Source: Ischnura elegans (lineage: Eukaryota > Arthropoda > Insecta > Odonata > Coenagrionidae). Taken from it: a stretch of 64,000 nucleotides of DNA. Below the pieces are notes generated by a model. It had not been told where the DNA came from. It ran no database searches and worked only from the letters and a program-made list of their open reading frames with translations. Where the stretch lies: contig NC_060257.1 of NCBI RefSeq assembly GCF_921293095.1, positions 94,353,449 through 94,417,448 on the forward strand, in the 5' to 3' direction. This document shows, in pieces, positions 21,388 to 32,585 of the stretch (within the stretch, counting starts at the first letter, position 1; every line of letters starts with the position of its first letter). Both the position numbers and the translations under genes were made by a program.

Positions 21388-22314
21388 GCTAGGAAGATTG
21401 TTATTCCGTCCTGAATCGCTACCGTGCGCTACCGATTATTTGAGTGTGAATCGATTCTTTTTGTGGCGTGGTAGAATAATCGTCTCGTAGGAACGCTAAA
21501 GACCTAAAGATATCGGCGCGCACCGTCTCATTTGTATTGAGTGAAAAATAAAATGCAAAGAATCGGTTTTATTGTCGTATTTTGAGATTGTGCGGATGCT
21601 GTAATGGTGGTATTTTGAAGGTGGGTGTCATGATGCGTGTCATATAATTTAGTTCGTTTTTTAACTTGTAATATTAAGTTATTTTATCCCTGACAATCTT
21701 AGATCCGGATGATGAGTGGTAGCAATGCCTTCTTAAGCTTAAGAAGGTGGTAGTAATAAAGTAGCTAAGTTTTTGTCTTGTTCTTGACGGTGATATCGTC
21801 AATAGGTTTTTCATGCCATTATAGTACATGACTAGGAGATTGTTTTTCTTTACTCTCACTCAAATTTTTGTGGAAGTACTTCCACAAGTGACTCTTTACT
21901 GGTGCCCTATCACTTTCGTTTCTGAGCTTACACCGAACAAAGGATTTTAGTGACTTATGGGTGAATCGGCTTCAGATGAGGTGTCTGGGCTCTTCCACTT
22001 ACGAGGTGTTATACATTTATTTACGATTGATTATTATGTAAGAGTTGCCCAATTAGCTGTATTACTTATTGGCGGTGAAAAAAAATTGTTCGCCCCTGAC
22101 TAATTAGGCCCTGTATTCCATATGATCATGTAGTTACTCAACGCGGCCATATTTTTTTATGCTCGCTCTCGTTTCTCGCGAGTGAGAACGCTTCTTATTC
22201 CCGCCGATTATATTCAAATAATCGATTATGCAAAATAATCGGATGTCCATAATCGATTCAATAATCGCAATAATCGAAAGCAAATAATCGATTATTACGT
22301 ATAATCGATTATTT

Positions 22315-22345
22315 TTGCCCATCTCTAGTGATGGGCAAAGTCTAT
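22315..22345. repeat. Junction of two hAT-like termini
   Basis: GCCCATCTCTA runs directly into TAGTGATGGGC, sharing TA. Each is an end of the CAGNGATGGGCAAA class seen in many hAT elements. Confidence 0.55.
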
Positions 22346-23559
22346 CATTTTAGTGATTCAATCATTTTGACTCGAGACACAAAAATGATTCAATCAATTG
22401 ATTCAAACATTATGATCGAAAAGACTCAAATGAATCAAGATCGAAAAGACTAAAAGGAATCATGATTGAAAGACTCAATCAATGGATATAATAAATCACT
22501 TTGAATAATCGAATAAATACTGCCGCATCTGCGAAGAGCATTGCTAACGCTGATTGCTATCCATATTATCATTTCATATACTATTTTGATTGTGAATTCC
22601 TAGATGAGTATAGAGTAAAGAGGTTGCTAAACTAAAGAAAGTAGTGTCATGAAAATATCTGGGAAGGCAAAACTGCCACAGTTTCTTAACACTAATAGAA
22701 TAATTTCAAACTATATATCTCAAACTACACTAAATGCACCACACACTATGCATGAATCTGATCTGCCGTAAGGAATTTCAATCAATAAGAAGCTTTCAAC
22801 TGAGCACGAATTACCTAACTCCACTCCATTACAGTATAGAGTAGCCAATGTATGGATCCAGTGTGCAAGTGCGGACATCTGCTGGAAAGAATCAGTGTAT
22901 TACTCCCGGACTGAAATGAAGCATCTGACATTGGGCGATTGATGGGTGTGGGAAACTAAGCATTTAATTTCACCCGCCAATTTGATGAGCCAGTATTACC
23001 ACGTCAACGTTTTTAAAATGCAGCTGTTAGAATTTTATTGTGCCGTTCATAAAATTATCGTGTTGCAAACAAGAGTCATCTTAATATTTTTCTTTTACGT
23101 GTAGTTGTATTATTAATACTAATAGCTGCTGGAAAACATATAAGCAAAAGATTACACAAGTATACAGTTCTCTATAACATAGTATTTAATTTTCTCACTA
23201 CCATTTCTGCCCTGACGAAAAGAGATCAAGCATCGATCAGTCCAAAGTTTGAAATAAACCGGAAACCGGGATGATTGATATGAAACCGGAAGTCGGAGTG
23301 ATTGATGATTGATGATCGACTTGTTTAACGAAATGAATCATGAGTCATTTGATTCACCTAGTGATTCAATCTTTTTGACCGAATCGTTCATGATTGACCC
23401 ATTACTAGTTAATGCCCATGCAAAGTTTCATTTAGATCGGCCTGATAGATTTAAAATGGTGGCGTGTCAAAGTTCCCAAGTCGCTATACGAGATGAAATT
23501 AAGTCATGAACAGTACTGCACCGTAATTATCTATAACTTTCGACGTAGCCTCACTCAGC

Positions 23560-24470
23560 AAGAATGCGTTACTGAACCTTTTGTCGTTTTTGGCGGAGAA
23601 TCACCATGAAAGACAACCATTTATCACTAGTCTTCAGAGTTTCAGCGAGGACGCTCTAGCCTCAGTGACGAACCGCGTGAAGGGCGACCAAAAACTGCTG
23701 TCACTCAAGTAAACGTGGATGCTCTACGTAACATGGTTATGGAAGATCGTCATGTTACATTCCGTGAGATTCAGGCATCATTGGACATCTCAGGGATCTC
23801 AGTTCATAAGATCTTAAACGAAGAGTTAGGTGTTCAAAAGTTGGTTTCCTGCTGGATACCGCACCTCCTCACAGAATAACAGAAAGCAGCTCGAGTCAAA
23901 TGTTGTCGGAATACTCTACAACGATTCAACTCAGGAGCATCAAAGCACGTTCACAGCATCTTAAGTGGCGATGAATCATGGGTCTATAGCTACGAGCCTG
24001 AATCAAAACGCCAATCTTCAGTATGGGTCTTCCAAAGGGATCTGAAACCGACAAAAGTTGTTCACTCTCGCAGCGTTTCCAGAAAATTGTCGCATCGTTC
24101 GTAGCCAAATCAGGTCATGTAGCGACGATTGCATGGTATACGACCATTTGCTTGCTGGAAGTGACCGCCGAGCATCGGAAAGATAGCCCAAATGGACGCA
24201 TTACGCTCCATCATGACAATGCTAGCTCGAATCACAAAGTCGTTTTTGGAACAGCAAAACGTCGAAATTCTTAAGCCTCAATGATTTTTTCACATTCCCA
24301 AGAATGAAGAATATGCTACGAGGGAAGCACTTCCAGACGTCTGAAGAAGCGGTTGATGCCTACAAAACAGCCATTTTGACTACCCCTCCTTCGGAATGGA
24401 ATAAATGTTGTAACGACTGGTTCCATCGAATGCAAAAGCACATTGACTATCGTGGAGAGTAGGTCATCTT
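23560..24470 (+). pseudogene. Dead mariner-family transposase
   Basis: The translation, in several frames, follows a Tc1/mariner transposase in order: an N-terminal block with DEPREGRPKTA, a helix-turn-helix region (VTFREIQASLDISG), SGDESW near 23970 (first catalytic Asp), a WVFQRDLKPTKVV block, ITLHHDNASSN near 24205 (second Asp) and a C-terminal NDWFHRMQKHIDY. The third acidic site lies in a degraded stretch near 24285. Stops occur at about 23877 and later, frames shift at least twice, and roughly a dozen residues before WYTTICL are missing. Terminal repeats were not identified. Inactive. Confidence 0.85.
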
Positions 24471-24555
24471 CTTCATCTCGACACGGGGAAAATATTTGAT
24501 TGGAGTACTTCATTGTTTGTTTTATAGAGAGGACAACATCTTTGCATTAAAAATA

Positions 24556-24720
24556 GTTTACAAATGAAAAAACGACTTCGTTTTCTTCCACTAATTTATT
24601 TTCACGGTACGACATGTTTCGACCTTGAGCGGTCATTTACGAGTCGCTCAAGGTCGAAACATGTCGTACCGTGAAAATAAATTAGTGGAAGAAAACGAAG
24701 TCGTTTTTTCATTTGTGAAC
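24556..24720. repeat. 165-bp near-perfect hairpin with hammerhead-like core words
   Basis: Arms 24556-24631 and 24645-24720 (76 bp each) pair with only one mismatch noticed, around the 13-nt loop GTCATTTACGAGT. Each arm contains GGTCGAAACATGTCG, a GAAAC-AT-GTC arrangement like the 3' half of hammerhead motifs in Penelope-like elements. It directly follows the mariner remnant. It could be a foldback MITE or an inverted pair of retroelement ends. Confidence 0.8.
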
Positions 24721-24932
24721 TTCAACTTCCACAAAGTTGAGCCTGACACCATTGAACGTAAAAATAGTTTATTTAAATTAAATTGTACCTAGTTTTTCAT
24801 TTTTTTTAAAACAGCCGAAAGGTTTCAATTTCCGAGGCGTAGAAAAGAACATGAATGTCGAAGTTACGTATTTTTTATGGAAAAAATATTTACGAAGTTT
24901 TCATATTGTTCCTCTTAAAATAAAATTTAAAA

Positions 24933-24963
24933 TTTGGGGTTTATTTCTAAAAATAAACCCCAA
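24933..24963. repeat. Short perfect hairpin
   Basis: TTGGGGTTTATTT, loop CTAA, then the exact inverse: a 13-bp stem. There is no U-run or coding context to suggest a terminator, and its meaning is unknown. Confidence 0.5.
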
Positions 24964-25231
24964 AAACAAAAATTATTCCGCGAGAATGCACAGCCAAAAT
25001 GGCAATTTTCGTCTTTGTGCCTCGTGTATATCATCGGCTTGGTAGACAACGAGCGTAGTTAACTTTCACCACGAAAAAAAGTTTATATCTGCGCTATTTC
25101 CCTCTAAATCATTCTACACCACGTGTGGACCTGACGAAAAAGTCCAAGCTATTCTGCATTATTTTAAATTCAAAACTAAAAGTGTGAGTTATTTTGAAGA
25201 CAATCGTAAGATGTGTGAAAAGACTCTTAGG

Positions 25232-25540
25232 CAGGGGCGCAGCTAAGAATTAAGGCTGGGGAAGGGGGGGGGGGGTTTAGGTGCAACTAATACCGGGGTG
25301 TGTGGGGTATGGAATACCCACCAGGATAAGCGGTAGGTGCGAGATTAATAAATTGCGGAATTTTTAAAATAAATGGCTCAAAGAGGTGAGTTTTACGGCT
25401 TTCTGGGGAATATTTTATTCATCCTTACTCTGTTCTATTGGTAAATTCTAAAATCAATCAAATAAGTAAAATGGTTTAAACTTAAAAATTTCTCTGAGCT
25501 CATCCCCCCCAAGAACCCCACCCCCCTCGCTGCGCCACTG
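25232..25540. mobile_element. hAT-type MITE, 309 bp, 8-bp target duplication
   Basis: Flanked by CTCTTAGG (25224-25231 and 25541-25548). The ends CAGGGGCGCAGC and GCTGCGCCACTG are inverted repeats. The interior matches 3875-4181 in reverse orientation, including the poly-G block and GCACCTAA inverse, with many substitutions. Same family, different age. Confidence 0.88.
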
Positions 25541-25548
25541 CTCTTAGG

Positions 25549-26601
25549 TACCTATAAATTGTCTTGCAATAATACTGATCTGTCGTGGCTATTGGAATTT
25601 CCTTGCCTGAAGCCTTTATCTCCTCCAAAAGGAGCTCAAATGTGTCCGGAAGCAGCGTTTATGTTCAGAAAGCGGCAATAAAGTTTTTCAAAGGAGCATG
25701 CAATCTAAGAAACGATTTTAAGAACATCCTTTGACACATCAACTCATGCCATAAATTAAAATGTGAGGAAAAATGGGATATACAAATAATTGGAATGGAT
25801 AAATGTTTTATAATTGTCGTTAGCCATAATGAGTGAATATGTTAAAGGTAAGTAAGCTCTAGAGTACCTATCTCCTTCGGATTGTAGGGTAGTGAATTTC
25901 ATTTAGAAGGGTATGCGGGGGTAGTGGTGAAAAATACAGTCCAAAGTACCATTTGATTATTGTGGAAAACGACGAAAAATTTTATTTTCGGTTATAGTGG
26001 TCTAAAATTCCACCTTAAATAGTAGTAATTCTTTCCCTGGAGGAGACATTTTTAATGAAATCGAATTGGTTCATTAAATGAGGCTTTCGGTGAGATAAAA
26101 AGTTTAACACCGTGAAAGCTCTCCCATAAGAGAGCCATTTAGAGCGATTTTGTCCAGAAGGGCCGTCCGTTCGCGCCAAGGTCGTATTGATGAAATTGGT
26201 GCTGGTGCTCACATGTGGAATAGGAAGGAAATCAAATGGTCGCCATTATAAATAAAAAGGAAGACGACGAAGCTGGGGAAGGAAGTGTTTTTATTGAGAT
26301 TTTCAGAGGTTGAACAAGAAATGGCATGCAATGCACTACACCCGACGCCATGACACAAGCAGACATCCGTAGCACGAGGGCAACCCGTTCAACGGTGTTT
26401 TGAGTTTATCTTTTTCTCATTTTTTCCACCTTTAAACTTGAGGTAACCGCTCTAAACGTCACAGTAGATACAATCTCGATGGCTGCTATATCCATCGGCT
26501 GCTACTGCTACTCGCCTTCATAATCAGCATGACACTCGGGTGCTACATCAATTTTTTTTCTCCTTTTTTCCTCATTTTCATAATTTCGTAGTAGTTCTCA
26601 G
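25549..26601. other. Unassigned spacer
   Basis: No gene or repeat recognised. It is of interest only as possible intron upstream of the exon candidate at 26602. Confidence 0.4.
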
Positions 26602-26781
26602 TTCCTGTCGGTTAAGAGGTCCAGCAGGTCCCTGGCGGCGGCCGCCGAGTGGAACGATTGTGAGCCACCGTACGGCGACGTGGAGAACGACGAGCTTTCG
26701 GGGAAGGAGGGAGGCGCCGACAGAGGCTCCCCACCCGACCGCTTCCCGAACCTCAACAGAGAAACAAAAGAGACGAGATAA
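26602..26781 (+). CDS. Candidate terminal exon, unknown protein
   Basis: After an acceptor-like TTCTCAG at 26595-26601 the frame runs 59 codons to TAA at 26779-26781. It has no internal ATG, so it would be missed as an isolated ORF. The large majority of third codon positions are G or C, in contrast to the AT-rich flanks, a pattern expected of real coding sequence. The product is hydrophilic: SVKRSSRSLAAAAAEWNDC, then an acidic PPYGDVENDELSGKEGG stretch and a polar tail. An early KR dibasic site is visible, but no known peptide or domain. It would need an upstream exon, which I did not find. Confidence 0.4.
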   Translation, partial: FLSVKRSSRSLAAAAEWNDCEPPYGDVENDELSGKEGGADRGSPPDRFPNLNRETKETR

Positions 26782-26854
26782 TTAATTATGTAGCACGAAC
26801 ACTTGCACAGCTCCTGCAATTACTTGTCAAACGAAGGAAACCAAATCAATCTCA

Positions 26855-26996
26855 CAAGGGCGTACCCAGGGCGGAATCAAAACTAGGGGGGGAGGGGGAA
26901 TCAAAACTAGGAGAAGGGGGGGAGGAAGCCGACGTCGATCAGGTTGTAACACAGAAAAGTTTATGGAGGCTATGTATGCTGCAGGGTATGCCCATG
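26855..26996. mobile_element. Short hAT-type MITE, 142 bp
   Basis: The left end CAAGGGCGTACCCAGGG and the inverse of the right end, CATGGGCATACCCTG, match well. The flanks CAATCTCA (26847-26854) and CAATCACA (26997-27004) match at 7 of 8 positions. The interior repeats GGAATCAAAACTAGG twice. Probably a deleted, older member of the GGCGTAGCC-ended group. Confidence 0.6.
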
Positions 26997-27004
26997 CAAT
27001 CACA

Positions 27005-30000
27005 TTTTAACAATCAAAACAAATTAATTTAATATTAAACCATCATTTAGTTATTATGTTTTGACAATTATAACGACTTATTTTCTTTTTCTGCTCGAAT
27101 AAGAATATGAAAGGATTTCTGACATTTTATAACTACCAACCAAAAAGAGTATATTTTTTCATTCTCAGAAATCAAACTGAATTGAATATTTAAACTTTTT
27201 ATACTATATTTAGATTGATTTGTATTTAATTAAAATTTAACATATTAAAAATAAACATTTGACCCGTTTAATTGAATTATTTTTTTTCTAAATATATACT
27301 CATTAACCCTTGGTTAGCTGATAGAAAATCATAAGCACTCATCATCAATCAGGAATGATCCTGTTACAAGGTCCAACTTCGAATTATATTGAATTATGGT
27401 GTTTGTAATTGAAAAAATATTATGTTAAAACGTAGATACAGCCAATCATCCATGGCCTAATGTAGTTGGCTTTTTCATTATATTTCTATAATTACATTAC
27501 ATGAATGCCGTAGATGAAGAAAAGGCACTCGTCCACTAATTGACATTCAATATCGTGAGGATTCCCCATTTTCAAAATATTCATGCAATTAATTTTATGT
27601 CCTGCTCTTTCTAACTTCATTCCAACTTCCATTCAGGATCTTTGGAGGTTTTTTTGACTTCAGCTCAAATTGCTACCTGAATTTACGAGGGAATGACTTC
27701 TTCATGGCAACCTCAGTAGTAATTTGTCCTCAATATTCATGATTCCCTATTAGTATTAGGGCCGGTTTATTAATTATCAATAAATGTAAATAAGGGTTAA
27801 CGAAAAACATAGATTTACAGTTTATCGGAAAAATTAGTGTGTCAGGACGCCATGCATTAATCTTCTGACGAACTATAGTCGCACTCTGTCGCAAATTGTA
27901 TACCTATTGTAAATGAATTGAGCTCTCTCTTGCTCGCATCGATTTCTTATCCGGAGTTCTCTCCTCAATTCCATATTGTATCCACGTTATTTTTCATTTC
28001 GAGGTGTCTCCCTCCACTATCCACTGTTGGAAGGTTCAAAACACTGTTGAAAAGCGTATGAAATAAATAATATTACACTGCGTCCTCCATTGTCCTTGTT
28101 CCTGTGAACTTTAAATCGACCACGCCCCTTCACGCTAGTTTTCGTGCTTACTTCACCGGATATTATTCGCGCTTAGTGTTCCACACGGATGATTTAATGC
28201 TTTTTTTCTAAAACAGCCTTTACGAATGAGCTATGCAGCCGTATTTCTAGTCTAGGTGTATCAATTAGTGAAGGAAACTTCTTTTAAAAGCTGAAAGTGC
28301 ACATCTTTTTGTACAGTTAAATGGGGAGATAGGCCTCAGAGAACATCAGATAGATCGCACAATATTTGGCCTCACTGATTTACCTCTGAAAATTTCGGGT
28401 GTTTTTGGTTTTTAAATGCCTCTTTTACGTTTAACCTGTGTAGATATTCTGGGTTTTACGGTATACGTAGCGGTCGTCAGTTACAAAAATAACTTTTTGG
28501 GAAAATTTTACCGTTTTCACAAATAGTCTTAAATTTAAAGACGCCCCAAATTGCTTGTGGAAACTACTACCTCACCTTAACCTCAATATTTATTAATTTT
28601 ATTAATGTAACTCCACCAACCTTGGTGAGATGCAGAACGACTCATACACGAACTTCGTTGATAAAACAGAAGATAAAAGCATTGATATATCATGGAATTA
28701 CTTCTAAGAAATTCTACGCCATAGAATCAACGAATACATTTTGCAAAAACTGAAATGCGAAGGTAAAGAAACTCACTGGTGCAGTCACGATGTTAGGAGC
28801 AAGCACAGAGAAGCCACTCTGTTAGTGAAAAAATATCCCGTTGGGGGAAAAATCGAAGGAACTTGAAGGAAATGAATTTACGTTGCGCAACGCCCAAAAA
28901 CTAAGAAATCGATGCGTGCTGCTCAGCGAAATTTCAAGAAAACAATACACGGTGATAAATTTCAAGAAAATTCGAAATCTTTTTAGTCGCGTACGAAAGA
29001 CCTTCGGGGAAAATCTTCATCCGCAGACTTGTTAATTGATAAATATGGTGCACTTGTCCCCGAGAACATTGAAAAAGCTATAAAAAGCACTCAGAGAGTG
29101 GATACAGAACACAGACGATACTGCGTGCGCGCAATCTATTTAGAATATCCTTTCGTTGAGGAACCGTTAGAGAAATCTCTGTCAAATGTAAGGGGTAAGT
29201 GAACAGATACGACTGGTAAGAAATTCGGGTCAGGAGGGCATTCTCATGTGCGTTTCAGAGAAGAAATTGCACCATTCAACCATTGCTCCACATTGCACTA
29301 TTCGCAGAGATTATGTAAAATAAGGAATTTGATGTCCGAAGGATAGGAACTTATAGATAAACGCGACCACCGTGTTAAAAAAAAAGACATGACCCAGAAT
29401 ATTATCGACCAGCATCATTAAAATCGATTAGAGGTAAGTTACCCACACATGTGGTTGTTAGCAGTATAATAATGGATTTCATCTCGAATGCCGAATCTGG
29501 TCGTGAACACTGCTTAAGGTGGGCTAGATCTTGCGAAACACAACGACCCTCCCTTTTTCTTCACGACGTAATATAGTCAGGTGAATCGAAAGAAAAATTT
29601 ACGCCTAATTTATAGATTGCAATAAGGAATTGGACACGGTACTTCCTTATAACTTTGGTACTAATTACAGTCATTCGAGTTAAATGAAAATGTAGCATAT
29701 ACGGTTCTGACTTTCTACCCGCGGCTTGCAGGTTTATATTAAGATGCTGATAAATGTTCCCACGATTCATAAAATTTCCATACCTCGCGATGTCCGTTAA
29801 ATGCCAATGAACATTTTATCAGCAATAATAATCTATACTCAGCGACGCCAAGAGCGCCCATTTCAAATCGACGCTTGTCTCTCTGCTTTTCCGGTATATT
29901 AAGTGAAGCCTCGGTGAGGAAATGAACATTACGAGTCGGCCAAATTATCCTCGAAACTCACACAAATACTCCGCTAATTCCCAAGCGCCATTACCATTTT

Positions 30001-30690
30001 TCCGGCGGTCCGCAGCCACATTTCTAGCAAAGCTCGAAGAATCCTTAATTTTTATCGCGGAAACATGGTTCAAATACGTGGTTATTGATTGGCGGGCACG
30101 GTTGGCGGCACGATTGGCGGGATTACGTTCGTCCCAAACAATCACTTTTCACCGCATGTCGTGAAAGTTAAAACTGCAGTCAGTTTTCGGTGTGCAATGC
30201 CTTTCTCCGAGGAGAGGCGCCGGCGAGGGTGAGAAAAGCGTTGCGGATGGGCGACCCTTCCAAGGGACTACGTGGCCTTTTGCTCATTGACCAATCTCCC
30301 TTGGATTTCGTATTACGATGAGATCAGTTGGCAGTGCGCATCGAGCGGTATGTATTTGCATTATTGAGTCTGCATTGAATACATTTCTTCGGATTGCGCT
30401 CCCACTTGCTGCGCTCGCTCCCTGTCATTGTCGTTGGCCCTCCCGCCACCGATGGCTCTCTCATCGGGCATGTGCATTTAGATTGGCGCATTTCAGAGGG
30501 CGCCATTACCTGTTGGCGTCACCCATCTTCATTGGCCCTGGCGCCGTCGCCTTCCTTTTCACTCGTTCGTCAGCAACGTTGCTTCTTCCTCCGCCTGCCC
30601 TCAACGAGCTAAGAATCGTTCGTCACGCGTGTCGTGACGAAAGAGGGAGTGTAGTGATTCCAATTCACGCTCTTTAAGCCATACCTCGCA
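27005..30690. other. Unassigned spacer
   Basis: 3.7 kb, very AT-rich up to about 29900. A GC-richer segment at about 30180-30650 has overlapping open frames on both strands, with no domain and no clear splice-bounded exon. It could be a CpG-rich regulatory patch. Nothing else is supported. Confidence 0.35.
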
Positions 30691-30692
30691 AG

Positions 30693-30865
30693 CGCATGGG
30701 ATCAGGTGGAGAAATATTCAATCCGTGGACTCTATAAAATGCGAAAGGAAGCTGCGCGGTGCGTCCAAAACTGCTACGAGCGTAAAGAAAGCACTTTTAA
30801 GCCAATTAGGTTAGGAGCCGCAAGAGACTCGGAGGCTGCGTGATAGGCTTAGATTAATCGAGTAA
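30693..30865 (+). mobile_element. Jockey/CR1-like LINE fragment
   Basis: The translation AWDQVEKYSIRGLYKMRKEA aligns with WDPVQKDLIRELDKIQRKAA at 5150 and WDPCEVGLIAEINRV near 35745, all from the region after the reverse transcriptase. It stops after about 50 residues. Truncated at both ends. Confidence 0.6.
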
Positions 30866-32460
30866 TTAAGAACAAATGTCTTTCAAAGCGACTCCGAGAC
30901 ATCATTTTCGAACGTCACGATGTTTCTACGTCCTACTGAAACTTTTTAACAATAGGCATATAATTTTTCGGACGGAAAGATAAAGATATTCGTTTTGTTC
31001 TAAAAATACGCTATTTAAAGTTATTCCAGGCTATATTCAATCATTAACAATATTTTTCATCGAGCTTTTTCTTCTTTTAAAGTTGAAGTAAAAAGGTGGG
31101 TTTTTTTTAATTAATTTTTTAACTGATTGCAATATTGATATACTCATTGTTAGTTGTCTTTCTCGTTATTCCGCAAATGTACAGTGGCGGAAAAGAATGT
31201 CGCAAAGCGGCGACTGCTGAGTCAATGCCAGCTCAGGAGTGATTTCAAAACGGCCGACGACCGCACCCACCAACTCAATGCGCATTTCGCTTTCGTAATT
31301 CGTTATTTAACTATATTCGCCTCGTAACGGGGAAATTTAGTCGCACGCTTCGCAGTAAGGCAACTCGTAAATAACCCAAATAAGAATTTTCCCTCATTTT
31401 TCCGAAGCATACTTCGTCCACGTTTCACGTAGTCTCGTTCGGATGTCCGTGAACACAGAATCCGACTTTTTGGACGTTGAAAATGCTAGAGAGCGCAATA
31501 GTTCCTCTGGTGAGGTGGGTTTAGTAATATGCTATGGACCGGTTGAAATCTTGGCGACGGGTGATAACATGTTCCACACACAATTTGCACATTTTTCTAA
31601 TTTCAAAAATGTCGCAGCTCTTGGCATTAGGTGCAGAGGATGTCCCATGACCATTGAATTGAAAAGCTCTTAGCTCTCCGCTAAAATTTACATCCTGCGT
31701 TGCATAATTATTTTGGAAGTTAACTGTTGATAGAATTTCGACCACATTTTCCGTCTTGCTCAGCCCCGCTTTACTGCCCCTTACTTAGGGGACTTCATTT
31801 GCTTCACATGAAATACACCAGTTTAAAAAAATCGGACGATTTTCAGCACTGCAGAAATGAGACTGGATGCTTCAATGTATTTTTATAAGGCTAGAAAGAA
31901 TTCTCTCAAATATTTCGGCAAATTTCAGCGAACAGGGCTCCGTGGTGCCATAAAACGACCCTAAAGCCCCAATCACATAGTGGTATATGAAGGAGTCCAG
32001 GCCCTTTGAACTCCAGTTGTGGACTGACAGCCTCGGAAAACTTCCTCTTGTGTGACATGCTAATTGTTCATTCAGAATAATAACGTCAGAAGGGTCTATG
32101 TATCAGGTCACAAGAGAAATTCCCGCGTTAGATCAAAAGTAAGCGTTTCTTAATTATACTCGAGGCCTCTACCCTACGTGATAAAGTATGTTTCTCCAAA
32201 GTATGCAGCATGCAGAGTGTGGGCACCACTCGGGAGATGGGCTTCCTTCAATTTCCCTATTTTGAAAGTCCCTCTCTCCTTCCTTGGGCGCAAGCCGCTC
32301 TTCATTTGTTTATTTTCGACATTCGAATATCCCGTGATTTGCCTTCTGCTCGGGGCATATGCGTCGAAGGTGGCTGAGAGAATGGTTGCAAAACACCTTC
32401 GGATGGGCGGGTCAGCCGCTGGCCTCGGGGGAGCGCACCGCTAAAGGTAGGTAAGCAATG
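30866..32460. other. Unassigned spacer
   Basis: No supported gene. A donor-like AAAG/gtaggtaag at about 32445 follows a short GC-biased frame beginning at an ATG near 32359, but nothing else supports an exon. Confidence 0.35.
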
Positions 32461-32585
32461 TCCTCCTCCTCCTCCTCTACCTCTACTCCTCCTACTCCTT
32501 CTACTCTACTCCTCCTCCTCCTCCTCCTCTACCTCTACTCCTCCTACTCCTTCTACTCTACTCCTCCTCCTCCTCTACCTCTATT
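32461..32585 (+). repeat. Polypyrimidine (CTC/CTA) minisatellite
   Basis: An uninterrupted C/T-rich strand with scattered A, built of TCC triplets and a larger unit containing CCTCTACCTCTACTCC. That unit recurs at about 32471, 32523 and 32569 (period around 50 bp). Such tracts can form triplex DNA; no function is implied. Confidence 0.85.

Larger units (their letters stand above)
20920..23407. mobile_element. hAT-like compound non-autonomous element
   Basis: The left end is TAGTGATGGGG at 20920 and the right end CCCATTACTA at 23407. The flanks TTTAATGT and GTTAATGC match at 6 of 8 positions, suggesting a decayed 8-bp duplication. Two end-like sequences meet inside at 22312-22340 (TTTTTGCCCATCTCTA overlapping TAGTGATGGGCAAAG), so two related elements abut. 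The first (20920-22327) has repeated TAATCGATTA words; the second (22326-23407) has repeated TGATTCAAT words. No transposase is recognised. Confidence 0.6.

Noticed and set aside
29486..29500. Possible NPF partner exon (minus strand, AG then TTC GGC)
   Set aside because: The codons after Phe-Gly are Ile-Arg, not a dibasic site, and the acceptor context is weak.
30318..30677. 119-aa plus-strand frame in a GC-rich patch
   Set aside because: Cys/His/Arg-rich composition is typical of a chance frame in GC-rich DNA; a competing frame exists on the other strand.
32345..32446. Exon ending at the AAAG/gtaggtaag donor
   Set aside because: The short GC-biased frame has no acceptor partner or homology; one good donor is not enough.
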